From Verrucomicrobiota bacterium (lineage in GTDB: Bacteria > Verrucomicrobiota > Verrucomicrobiia > Limisphaerales > AV2), in assembly GCA_003219345.1 (NCBI GenBank), contig QHOP01000480.1:1-9736 (forward strand): a DNA stretch of 9,736 bases. The letters run 5' to 3'. Position 1 is the first letter of the stretch. Each line of letters opens with the position of its first letter. This document shows positions 1 to 6,135 of this stretch, in pieces. Below the pieces are notes generated by a model. The model was given only the letters and a program-made list of their open reading frames with translations, was not told where the DNA came from and ran no database searches. A program made the translations under genes and the position numbers.

Positions 1-51
1 CGCGGACATGGCACAGCGGGTGACGTTCTCGAAACCGACCGTGTAAATCAT
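1..51 (-). CDS. 5' fragment of a leftward gene, unrecognised
   Basis: On the minus strand an ATG at 51-49 opens a frame that runs off the window edge (17 codons, MIYTVGFENVTRCAMSA). AGGAG lies 3 bases before the ATG on that strand; it is a good Shine-Dalgarno core but its spacing is short. The fragment is too short to assign to a family. It points away from the rightward gene at 314, so the 262 bp between them would carry two divergent promoters. The ribosome-binding site is the only real support for it being a gene. Confidence 0.35.
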   Translation of the reverse strand, partial: MIYTVGFENVTRCAMSA

Positions 52-236
52 CGTCTCCTACCTGCCAAACGCCAAGGCGCGACAATAACGACGATACGGC
101 AGCATCGCGACGCCGGCATGGCACTTCTGCGTAACAGCGACACCAGTTCCTCGAAGCAAAAGGAGAACGTTTGCCCATCCCCTCCGGCCTTTGGCATGCG
201 GTCACTCTCGCAGGTCGGTCAATATTGGGAATGAAG

Positions 237-284
237 TTGCGATTCCATGTTAGGGTGCTAATATCCAATAGCATGGAATTTTTT
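237..284 (+). promoter_or_regulatory. Candidate sigma70 promoter within an inverted repeat
   Basis: TTGCGA (237-242) and TAATAT (259-264) are 16 bases apart, a reasonable -35/-10 pair that would start transcription near 271, about 43 bases before the ATG at 314. A perfect 8-bp inverted repeat, ATTCCATG (242-249) and CATGGAAT (272-279), brackets the -10 box, as an operator might. The right arm runs into six Ts, so a weak AT-rich hairpin terminator is the alternative reading. A near-match to an integron core site, GTTAGGG (249-255), also lies here. The promoter reading is inference from spacing and consensus. Confidence 0.35.
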
Positions 285-313
285 CCACTTAAAGAATAGT
301 CCTCATCACGCGT

Positions 314-775
314 ATGGGTTTGTTCAATCGTTTATTCGGACAGAAGCAGCAGGACGCGCCACCTGAACGCGTCAGCGAATCGGTGGCTACGATGGAGCAG
401 TATTTGCGCGGCATCATGGCCCATTACGGCGACGCACATTTTCAAGGCGACACGCAGGCCAAACAGATTCTTTCGGTCTACTCTTTCGGTGGCATCAGTG
501 CTCTTGCGATACAGCACCGAATGAGTCCGCCACAGGCACACGCCGTTTGTCTTGCCCTGCTCACGAGTTTCTTCGGCTTCGAGCCGGCGGACGCCGCAGC
601 CAAGGCGCAGGCAGTCATTACTGCCGCACCCGACCGGACTTCACATCTTTACCGCATTGTTCACCGAGGCGCGGACGGTTTCATCCACTGGCAGCAGCAC
701 TCGGACGACGGAGCAGCGAAGGATTTTGCGGAGATCATGAATCACTTTAAGAACTTTAAGAAGAAAGAGGGCTAA
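314..775 (+). CDS. Hypothetical 153-aa protein, probable integron cassette gene
   Basis: I do not recognise this protein. It has 153 residues, begins MGLFNRLFGQKQQ, has no signal peptide or membrane segment, and ends in a basic tail (KNFKKKEG). A hydrophobic, probably helical middle (about residues 51-95, containing SVYSFGGISALAIQHRM and VCLALLTSFFGF) is followed by a mixed C-terminal part. It is probably a small soluble cytoplasmic protein. No clear ribosome-binding site precedes the ATG, which is common for cassette genes. The TAA stop (773-775) lies inside the GGCTAAC half-site of the attC site that follows, a typical arrangement for a gene in an integron cassette. The coding call rests on length, composition and this context. 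Confidence 0.7.
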   Translation: MGLFNRLFGQKQQDAPPERVSESVATMEQYLRGIMAHYGDAHFQGDTQAKQILSVYSFGGISALAIQHRMSPPQAHAVCLALLTSFFGFEPADAAAKAQAVITAAPDRTSHLYRIVHRGADGFIHWQQHSDDGAAKDFAEIMNHFKNFKKKEG

Positions 776-876
776 CGAAATCACTGCAGCCAAAGCCGGG
801 AAGCGCCTCGGATTTGCCGGGAAGTCATGGGTTGGCTTGAGTCCTCGGCCCGGCGTGGCTGAGTCCAGCGTTAGGC
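770..876 (+). other. Integron attC recombination site (about 107 bp)
   Basis: The outer boxes are GGCTAAC (770-776, R'') and GTTAGGC (870-876, R'). R' matches the GTTRRRY core exactly, and R'' differs from its reverse complement at one base. The inner arms also pair: CTGCAGCCA (784-792) with TGGCTGAG (856-863), and GCCGGG (795-800) with CCCGGC (849-854). The 5' arm has an unpaired G inside CTGCAG, matching the extrahelical base that marks L'' in attC hairpins. The unpaired loop is 801-848. The site is oriented with the two + strand genes beside it and contains the stop codon of the upstream gene. Cassette exchange would cut between G870 and T871. No integrase gene is visible in the window. 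Confidence 0.75.
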
Positions 877-920
877 CCAAGACCCCAAATAACTGCCCAC
901 ACTTTTTTTGTATAACGCTC

Positions 921-1409
921 ATGAATCAGCTCCTGCGGTTCTCCGCTTCGGTTAAGCGTGATCCAGCCATCGAGACCTGGATGAAGGCGCATACGGGGGA
1001 CTTGGGTGTAATCGCGCAGCATTGGTTTGAGGTTATGCGTAAGTGTGGAGACGATGTGCATGAACTGTTGCATGATGGGCATCCGACGGCGTGTATAGCT
1101 GACGCGGCATTCGGGTACGTCAACGCCTTCAAAGCTCACGTAAATGTTGGATTCTTTCGAGGTGCCGAAATTGCCGACCCGGAGGGTCTGTTGGAAGGGA
1201 CAGGCAAGTTCATGCGTCACGTGAAGCTCCGGCCCGACCGTGACTTCAATGCTTCGGCTCTAACGAAGCTAATCGATACTGCATACACCGACATGAAAAA
1301 ACGCGTGCAGGCGGAGTCACAACGAGCGTGCTCCTGTTGCCCTTCGAATGAAAAAAGGCCTAACGCCGGCAAAAGCAACGACACGCACGGACGGGCGAAC
1401 AGCGATTGA
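921..1409 (+). CDS. DUF1801 domain protein (YdhG-like)
   Basis: The 162-aa product has DUF1801 features. A helical N-terminus (residues 8-57) is followed by an aromatic strand region (FGYVNAFKAHVNVGFF, 64-79) and the conserved stretch ADPEGLLEGTGKFMRHVKL (85-103), then a C-terminal helix (ALTKLIDTAYTDMKKRV, 113-129). DUF1801 proteins are small cytoplasmic proteins with a YdhG-type fold and no settled biochemical role. I prefer the ATG at 921 over in-frame codons back to 837, because those upstream codons cross the attC site and read as non-protein sequence. The last 32 residues, after position 130, read through DNA carrying another attC-like half-site (GCCTAAC, 1358-1364) and the arm of an inverted repeat, so the natural C-terminus was probably shorter. 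It appears to be the second gene of a cassette array. Confidence 0.75.
   Translation: MNQLLRFSASVKRDPAIETWMKAHTGDLGVIAQHWFEVMRKCGDDVHELLHDGHPTACIADAAFGYVNAFKAHVNVGFFRGAEIADPEGLLEGTGKFMRHVKLRPDRDFNASALTKLIDTAYTDMKKRVQAESQRACSCCPSNEKRPNAGKSNDTHGRANSD
1358..1364 (+). other. Orphan attC-like R'' box
   Basis: GCCTAAC fits the attC R'' consensus RYYYAAC exactly and lies at the 3' end of the DUF1801 gene, where a cassette's attC should begin. No GTTRRRY partner and no matching inner arm is visible in the next 170 bases, so this would be a truncated or decayed attC if it is one. A 7-base match alone can occur by chance; the position is what makes it worth noting. Confidence 0.3.
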
Positions 1410-1439
1410 TTGGGGGCCGTTTATGGGGCAATCAATCGC
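1402..1439. repeat. 11-bp perfect inverted repeat over the DUF1801 stop codon
   Basis: GCGATTGATTG (1402-1412) and CAATCAATCGC (1429-1439) are perfect reverse complements around a 16-base G-rich loop. The stop codon TGA (1407-1409) lies in the left arm. No T-run follows on either strand, so it is not a standard intrinsic terminator. It could be a decayed attC-type hairpin or a recombination footprint. Confidence 0.5.
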
Positions 1440-1782
1440 GGTGGGGCCGTGAGGGCCCGGAGAGCACAAAAGCAAACTGATTCGCTCCCGACGGCGACGC
1501 CAAGCCAAGTACCCAACAGGTTTTGCCCGCGACACCCCGCAAGCTCCCGGAACGGTTCACCCTCGAAGCAAGAGTCCTTTGCAGACGGCCACCAACCCAC
1601 AGCGTTGCACGCGGCAGCGAATGGCCGAACCACCAACGGACGACCGATGGGGCATCAACACGGCGGCGCGCTTTGCATGAAACCGCACAGCCCGAATCAG
1701 TCAAGCCCTTGCCCGAACGTTTGCGTGGCTGCTTCATGAAGTGAGGCCGGTTTCCTCGAGTCCAACGAAATCGCGGACGATT
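1440..1782. other. Gene-poor stretch, no supported coding region
   Basis: Open frames exist on both strands here (for example 1410-1739 on + and 1432-1887 on -). Their translations are rich in Arg, Pro, Ser and Gly, with no family resemblance or ribosome-binding site. I see nothing coding. It may be eroded cassette or mobile DNA between the DUF1801 gene and the broken antitoxin locus. Confidence 0.4.
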
Positions 1783-1828
1783 AATCCGTTCGGATTGACA
1801 ACGTCTTCCAATCTGATAATCTGATTTT
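1783..1828 (+). promoter_or_regulatory. Promoter and operator-like repeats of the antitoxin locus
   Basis: A consensus -35 box TTGACA (1795-1800) is followed by GATAAT (1815-1820), with a short 14-base spacer. The perfect palindrome AATCCG-TT-CGGATT (1783-1796) overlaps the -35 box, and a tandem 8-bp repeat AATCTGAT AATCTGAT (1810-1825) covers the -10 region up to the GTG start at 1829. Antitoxins of this class repress their own promoters by binding such repeats, so this is a plausible autoregulatory operator. The function is inferred. Confidence 0.45.
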
Positions 1829-2100
1829 GTGAAAAAGACGACCATCAGCGTTACGGAAGCGGCTCGGAACTTCGCTGATTGCGTCAACCGCGCCCACTAC
1901 CAAAACGTGACCTTCGTGCTCCTCAAAAATGGAGTGCCGTCGCCCGACTCGTGCCGGACAACGAGAAGGTTTGCAACGGTCGCGATTTGGCTGAGGCATT
2001 AGGCAGAACCGAATTGTCACGCGAGGACCCCGGGGCCTGGCACCGCGATCTCCAAGCCGCTCGTAAAGCCCTCAAAGCCCCGGCGGACAAATGGCGATAA
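1829..2100 (+). pseudogene. Frameshifted Phd/YefM-like type II antitoxin
   Basis: From GTG 1829 the frame reads MKKTTISVTEAARNFADCVN and continues to FVLLKNGVP, the N-terminal pattern of Phd/YefM/VapB antitoxins (a ribbon-helix DNA-binding part with VTEAxRNFxDxxN). Near 1937-1940 the homology moves to another frame, giving VARLVPDNEKVCNG and then DLAEALGRTELSREDPGAWH up to the TAA at 2100. One missing base (GTGCC[G]GTCGCC) would restore a continuous protein of about 90 aa, the usual antitoxin length. As it stands the product ends early in an unrelated frame. The intact protein would bind and neutralise a partner toxin and repress the operon. Either the gene is a true pseudogene or this base is a sequencing or assembly error. 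Confidence 0.7.
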
Positions 2101-2141
2101 TACTGGAGCTTCGGGGGTTTTCGCAGCGCGTCATCATGTGA
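2091..2141 (+). pseudogene. Possible N-terminal remnant of a PIN/VapC-type toxin
   Basis: An ATG at 2091 overlaps the antitoxin stop by 10 bases, the usual coupling in vapBC-like operons. It reads MAIIL, which is how PIN-domain toxins commonly begin (M-A-I-I-L-D-T/A), but the next residues are ELRGFSQRVIM and then a stop at 2139-2141. The catalytic Asp expected at the sixth residue is Glu, and no PIN domain follows. This suggests the toxin body was deleted immediately after its first codons. The signal is only five residues plus the overlap, so it is suggestive. Confidence 0.35.
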
Positions 2142-2317
2142 TAAATTCTTCGCGCGGATTTCAGAAGCAATCCCTGCATTGAGTTTCCTGGAACGAACGG
2201 CCAGTCGATCCAAGTCAAGACCCTCCTTGAAAAACGCTGCTGAGGAGATCGTTTCCGGGGGCCCCCCCGAGCGGCCCGCGAACACAGTGGTCAGAGTCAA
2301 TTCGGATGCGGCGCCGG

Positions 2318-2614
2318 TCAAATCATGGCTGTCTTCCTCAGCCAGGCCCGGTGGCGCTGACGCTCAGTCCTCAGGAGCATTTCCACGTTCTGTGCTTCGC
2401 TATCCGTGAACAGGCAGTCGTCCGGCAACACCTGGCCGCAGACTCCGCACAACCTGTGGCGACGGCTGTAAACAACCGAGTCGCAGGAAGGACAGCGGCG
2501 TTCGTTTGGCTCGACGCCAATTCCGGGGAACAAATTCTGGTGGCCGGAAGAGACGGGCAGGGTTTGAATCCTGGCGTAATCATCCCCTTTCGTGTTTGAT
2601 GTTGATGTCTTCAT
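2318..2614 (-). CDS. Small four-cysteine zinc-ribbon protein
   Basis: This 98-aa protein has Cys41-x2-Cys44 and Cys56-x2-Cys59 (RRCPSCDSVVYSRRHRLCGVCG), a treble-clef or zinc-ribbon knuckle pair that should bind one Zn. An acidic and then basic helix follows, FTDSEAQNVEMLLRTERQRH (about 68-87), and the C-terminus is HRAWLRKTAMI. I recall similar small proteins in Verrucomicrobiota but know of no assigned function; nucleic-acid or protein binding is a guess. The first 35 residues are polar and probably disordered. The start at 2614 (MKTSTSNTKG) is preferred; an in-frame ATG at 2659 would add 15 residues. Neither has a strong Shine-Dalgarno. It stands alone, with no obvious operon partner. Confidence 0.65.
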   Translation of the reverse strand: MKTSTSNTKGDDYARIQTLPVSSGHQNLFPGIGVEPNERRCPSCDSVVYSRRHRLCGVCGQVLPDDCLFTDSEAQNVEMLLRTERQRHRAWLRKTAMI

Positions 2615-3067
2615 AGTCACTCTGCCATTAACGACACAGGGTGCGACGAAATGTTGCATTAAATTTGTGTAATGTTCGGCAGCGAAGAAGCGGGATTGAA
2701 TTCAGGTCGCGATTTTGCAGCTCAGTTTCAGTCGTGACTGATCTTCAAGGGTAATTGCATTTTCACCTCCCCGAACGCACCCGGCTCATGAGGAACTCTG
2801 TGGGTAAGTTGCTTAGCTCAAGAGGCTGCCTCGTTATCAGTTCCCATTGAGTTCCTATTCGTTTTTGTATCAGAAAGCGGGGCTCCTGGTCCGGCACGCG
2901 TCCTGCCTGCGTGTTTCCGTCCGGTGTTTTGGTTGGGATATTTGGCCGAACGCGGACTGCGCGGTGCGCTATTGCCCCCTCCTTGACGCACCGCGCAACT
3001 GTTTGGTGAGGGTCCACCAACGGGCCCGATGCTGCCTGTTTCTGAATTTGAACCGGTCTGTAAACCA
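2615..3067. other. Intergenic stretch with no supported gene
   Basis: These 453 bases separate two leftward genes. Overlapping minus-strand frames (2763-3158 and 2818-3162) run into the end of the DUF421 gene, and their translations show no family features. The one clear structure is the perfect inverted repeat at 2958-2997, listed separately. Confidence 0.4.
2958..2997. repeat. 11-bp perfect inverted repeat downstream of the DUF421 gene
   Basis: TGCGCGGTGCG (2958-2968) and CGCACCGCGCA (2987-2997) flank an 18-base spacer. It lies about 70 bases downstream of the leftward DUF421 stop, so it could help end that transcript. No T-run follows on the minus strand, so it is not a standard intrinsic terminator. 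Confidence 0.55.
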
Positions 3068-3553
3068 TTAACTCCTGTCCAGGCCCCTTTCCCGTTTCGG
3101 TTGGACACTGATAACGCCGTTGTTTTCCAGAATGGCGAAGTGCACTTCTTCCACACACGCACAGCCGGCAGCGCGCAAGGCGGCGTTCAACTCATGGTGG
3201 GTCAGCTTCTCACGCTCCATTACGTCGGTAAACAGCCTGCCGTTATGAATTAGAACTTCCGGCCGCCCTTCAACCAATGCTTCGATTCTCTTGCTCTTGT
3301 AGGTGGCCAATCCCACGACGTAGTTCATCAGCACGAGCGCAGCGGCTGAAATCAAACCCGCCAGCACAGAGTTATCACCGCCATTCATCGCGTTTTGCAC
3401 TGAGTTGCTCAGCACGAGCAGCAAGACGAGGTCGAAGGGCGCGAGTTGGCCAACTTGCCGTTTGCCGCTGAGCCGAAGAATGACCAGCAGAAAGACGTAG
3501 ATGATAACGACACGCAGGATGAGCTCCCACCAGGAAACGGAGAGTTGCCACAT
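3068..3553 (-). CDS. DUF421 membrane protein (YetF/YcaP-like)
   Basis: This 161-aa protein has the DUF421 layout. Three hydrophobic segments, about residues 8-27, 39-56 and 62-82, are followed by a cytoplasmic domain. Family motifs are visible: RLSGKRQVGQLAPFDLV (27-43) between the first two helices, EGRPEVLIHNGRL (95-107), and KLTHHELNAALRAAG followed by VHFAILENNGVISV (116-150). Length is usual for the short form of the family. The proteins sit in the inner membrane and in spore-formers are linked to spore germination or envelope functions; no reaction is known. The ATG at 3553 is chosen over a TTG at 3562; there is no clear Shine-Dalgarno before either. It is monocistronic here. Confidence 0.85.
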   Translation of the reverse strand: MWQLSVSWWELILRVVIIYVFLLVILRLSGKRQVGQLAPFDLVLLLVLSNSVQNAMNGGDNSVLAGLISAAALVLMNYVVGLATYKSKRIEALVEGRPEVLIHNGRLFTDVMEREKLTHHELNAALRAAGCACVEEVHFAILENNGVISVQPKRERGLDRS

Positions 3554-3944
3554 GTGGACCAATATAGTCAGCCCGCCGGCGACAACGAGTCAAAAGTTGA
3601 TTGGCCGCCTGGGCGAGACACGACTCTTGGCGAGGAAAACCCGTTGTCAAGTTGACTGTGAATCAGACCGGGCCCCATCCAGGGGCTGAGTCGCGAGGGC
3701 GTGCATCATTTTTCTTTTCATGAGACTGGTAAGCGGCCCCGGTCGCGCACGTGGCTTTTGCCGCCGTCAACCGGAGATACAAAGTTCGGCCATCTCACAA
3801 TTGCCATAATGGCCGAAAGCGGCTACTTTACGCGCAAGCCGTGAAGGCCAGGGATGACCACGAGAAAAATGGTGATATTTGGAGTGGTTGCTCTCGGTCA
3901 CGCGGTGAGTCAGTAAAGCTCCTAACCAAACGAAAGGTTTCTCT
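3554..3944. other. Divergent intergenic region between DUF421 and the secreted protein
   Basis: No supported gene is seen in these 391 bases, which separate a leftward from a rightward gene and so must hold both promoters. I see no strong consensus promoter. A perfect 9-bp inverted repeat lies at 3785-3817 (listed separately). GAAAGG sits 8-9 bases before the ATG at 3945 and acts as its ribosome-binding site. Confidence 0.4.
3785..3817. repeat. 9-bp perfect inverted repeat, operator-like
   Basis: TTCGGCCAT (3785-3793) and ATGGCCGAA (3809-3817) flank a 15-base AT-rich spacer. It lies in the divergent region about 130 bases upstream of the secreted protein gene. There is no T-run, so an operator is likelier than a terminator. 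Confidence 0.45.
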
Positions 3945-4277
3945 ATGAAAAAATCGATGTTGGTGGCGTTGGCGGTTGCTGGTTTGACAATGACGTTGGC
4001 GTTCAAGGCCCGCGCTGATGATGAAAAGACCATCGTTGGTGAAGGTAAGTGCGCCAAGTGCGCTCTCAAAGAGACCAAATCCTGCCAGAACGTGATTCAG
4101 GTAAAGAAGGGCGATAAGACAGAAACCTACTATCTCGTGCAGAATGCTGTGAGCAAGGAATTCCACGAGAATATCTGCAAGGAATCCAAGAAAGTGAAAG
4201 CGACCGGCACCGTCAAAACGGTCGATGGCAAACTGGAACTGACCGCGATTAAAATTGAAGTGGTGAAGGAAAACTGA
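3945..4277 (+). CDS. Small secreted cysteine-containing protein (DUF6370-like)
   Basis: The 110-aa precursor has a clear signal peptide (MKKSMLVALAVAGLTMTLAF, then KARA), with cleavage likely after Ala24, leaving a mature protein of about 86 residues. Cys36-x2-Cys39 (GKCAKCALK) plus Cys47, and His74/Cys78 (EFHENICKES), could bind a metal or form disulfides. The rest is strand-rich (TYYLVQN, VKATGTVKTVDGKLELTAIKIEVV) and looks like a small OB-type barrel. It resembles small periplasmic proteins I associate with DUF6370 in Verrucomicrobia and Planctomycetes, but the family name is from memory. It has a good ribosome-binding site (GAAAGG), stands alone, and is closed by the terminator at 4311-4348. 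Function is unknown. Confidence 0.85.
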   Translation: MKKSMLVALAVAGLTMTLAFKARADDEKTIVGEGKCAKCALKETKSCQNVIQVKKGDKTETYYLVQNAVSKEFHENICKESKKVKATGTVKTVDGKLELTAIKIEVVKEN

Positions 4278-4310
4278 CGAACGGCCCTGTTGATACTGAC
4301 GGTCAAGGCG

Positions 4311-4348
4311 AGCCCGCAACCGGCAACACCCGATTGCGGGCTGCTTTT
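4311..4348 (+). terminator. Intrinsic terminator of the secreted protein gene
   Basis: AGCCCGCAA (4311-4319) and TTGCGGGCT (4334-4342) form a perfect 9-bp stem with a 14-base loop, followed by GCTTTTGCTT. It lies 34 bases after the stop codon on the same strand. Confidence 0.8.
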
Positions 4349-4473
4349 GCTTATGCGGCTCTCTTGTGCCAGCACAGTGCTTTGGGCATTGACAGCACAT
4401 GGACGACTGGCTCTGTTGCAGCCACCTTTCGGAATAATGAAAACGTGAACGGTTGCTGCCGTTCCATCAGATG

Positions 4474-4506
4474 AAAAATGCGCCAGCCCGGACAGGCGCT
4501 GGCGCA
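4474..4506 (-). terminator. Intrinsic terminator of the HtrA protease gene
   Basis: On the minus strand TGCGCCAGC and GCTGGCGCA form a perfect 9-bp GC-rich stem (4479-4487 with 4498-4506) around a 10-base loop, followed by five Ts (4478-4474). It begins 22 bases after the protease stop. Confidence 0.88.
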
Positions 4507-4527
4507 CCCTCTCGGATGGCGGGGAGG

Positions 4528-6000
4528 CTAGTCGCCACTATCCTTGAGAACCTCGAAGCGCCGGCCCCCTTCGCCGATGAGGTTGACTAGAATGCCCTTT
4601 TTGGGGTCGGCCGCTTTCAAAGCTTCTTTGAATTCTCTGACGTTCGTGACCTTGTGTCGGTTCAAGTCGGTGATGATTTCACCCGGCCTGATCCCTTTCT
4701 GTTCGGCAACGCTGCCGGACTCAACCTCGCTGACGATGACGCCTTCGGTCAAATCCACTTCGAATTGTTTCGCCAGGTCGGTGGTTAATGCCTGGACCTT
4801 GATGCCGAGGAATTCCGGTTCCGGCGCCTCGCGCGCTTTGCGTCGGTTGACGACGGGAGTGCTGTCGGCCGGCACTTCGCCGGGCCTGACCTTGACCTTG
4901 ATATTCTTGTCGCCGCGGACGACGTCGAGCGTCACGGGTTGGCCGATCGGTTTGGTGCGAATCTCACTCTTCAACTGCTGCACTGTTAGCGTCGGTTTGC
5001 CGTCCACCGCGGTGATGACGTCGGCGGGTTTCAAGTCAGAGTTCCTGGCCGGACCACTCCGCAGAATGCTGTTTACGACCACGCCTTCTTTGGTTCCCAG
5101 CACGAGGGACTTGTATTCCTTCGAGTCGCTGAGGTTTTCGATGCCGATGCCAAGCCAGGCGCGGGTGAACTTGCCTTCCTTGATCAACTGGTCTGCGACC
5201 TCTTTGGCCAGATTGGACGGAATAGCGAAACCGATACCGGTGTGCATGCCCCGGATGATCGTGTTGATGCCGATCACCTCGCCGTCAATATTGACCAGTG
5301 GGCCGCCGCTGTTGCCGGGGTTGATGCTTGCGTCGGTCTGGATGAAATCCTGATCCAGCATGATGCGATCGGAAAAGACCCGGCGGCCCTTGGCGCTGAC
5401 GTGGCCGAACGTGACGCTGTAGTCCAGCTCGAACGGCGCGCCGATGGCGATGGCGAATTCGCCCACCCGAGTTTTGGAGGAATCTCCCAATTTCGCCACG
5501 GTCAGGTTCTTCGCCTTGATCCTGATCACGGCCACGTCTGACTGCGAATCTCCTTTGATTTCTGTGCCTTCGTATTCGGCGCCGTCCTTGAGCCGGACCA
5601 TGATTTTGTCCGCGCCATCCACCACATGGCTGTTGGTCAGGATGTAACCGTCCTCGCGGAGGATGATTCCCGATCCTTGACTGTCGTAAACCGGTTCCGG
5701 GTTGCGCTGGAGCTGTCGGCGTTTCTTCAGTTGGTCCTCGAAGCGCTTGCGCAGCTCCGGCACCAGGTCGAAGAACGGATTGTCGTCGTCGCCAAGCTCG
5801 CTGTAATCCGGCTTGTGAGCGATCCGGATGACTACGACCGCCGGCGAAGCGTGGTCGGCCACCTCAATGAAGGCCTGGTTGAGCTGTCGCGCCAAATCCA
5901 TTGTGGGATCCTTCGCGGCCAGCGGCAGAGGCGACAGCGCCGAGGTTCCCAGCAAGGCAAGAAGACCGACGTGAGACTTGAGTAGATTCATATTTTCCAT
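4528..6000 (-). CDS. HtrA/Deg-family periplasmic serine protease (two PDZ domains)
   Basis: This 490-aa protein has a signal peptide (about residues 4-29, ending PLPLAA), a trypsin-like protease domain and two PDZ domains. The catalytic triad is His125 (LTNSHVVDGA), Asp155 (SQSDVAVIRIK) and Ser231 (INPGNSGGPLV). PDZ1 is about 281-373 (AWLGIGIENL, GVVVNSILRSGPA) and PDZ2 about 396-487 (FLGIKVQALT, GVIVSEVESGSVAEQKGIRPGE). Length and layout match DegP/DegQ-type proteases, which degrade or hold misfolded envelope proteins in the periplasm, usually as oligomers under stress control. The start could be Met1 (6000) or Met4 (5991); GGAAAG lies just upstream of the first. It is divergent from the zinc-ribbon gene with 135 bp between them, and closed by the terminator at 4474-4506. 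I cannot tell which Deg paralogue it is. Confidence 0.95.
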   Translation of the reverse strand: MENMNLLKSHVGLLALLGTSALSPLPLAAKDPTMDLARQLNQAFIEVADHASPAVVVIRIAHKPDYSELGDDDNPFFDLVPELRKRFEDQLKKRRQLQRNPEPVYDSQGSGIILREDGYILTNSHVVDGADKIMVRLKDGAEYEGTEIKGDSQSDVAVIRIKAKNLTVAKLGDSSKTRVGEFAIAIGAPFELDYSVTFGHVSAKGRRVFSDRIMLDQDFIQTDASINPGNSGGPLVNIDGEVIGINTIIRGMHTGIGFAIPSNLAKEVADQLIKEGKFTRAWLGIGIENLSDSKEYKSLVLGTKEGVVVNSILRSGPARNSDLKPADVITAVDGKPTLTVQQLKSEIRTKPIGQPVTLDVVRGDKNIKVKVRPGEVPADSTPVVNRRKAREAPEPEFLGIKVQALTTDLAKQFEVDLTEGVIVSEVESGSVAEQKGIRPGEIITDLNRHKVTNVREFKEALKAADPKKGILVNLIGEGGRRFEVLKDSGD

Positions 6001-6135
6001 TCTTTCCAGGGGCCGTCGCTCAACGACTTTGAAGCATTTGTCGGGCTAAACGTTCAAAAATCGTCGATTCGCGCAGCTACTTTTTCCCCCGCATTGACTT
6101 GTCTCACCCTGCCCGATAACCTGCCGGATGTCCAG

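Noticed and set aside
837..920. Upstream extension of the DUF1801 gene
   Set aside because: These codons lie in the attC site and just after it and read as non-protein sequence; the DUF1801 similarity starts after Met at 921.
2256..2270. GGGGGCCCCCCC run as a palindrome or terminator
   Set aside because: It is a short G/C homopolymer block with almost no loop and no T-run.
1923..2321. 132-aa minus-strand open frame
   Set aside because: Its C-terminal half is antisense to the antitoxin remnant. The N-terminal half (SSAAFFKEGLDLDRLAVRSR) looks somewhat protein-like, but there is no ribosome-binding site or recognised family.
4130..4507. 125-aa minus-strand open frame between the secreted protein and HtrA
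   Set aside because: It crosses two intrinsic terminators and is antisense to the secreted protein.
4544..5353. 269-aa plus-strand open frame
   Set aside because: Antisense shadow of the HtrA protease, whose catalytic triad and PDZ domains are clear on the other strand.
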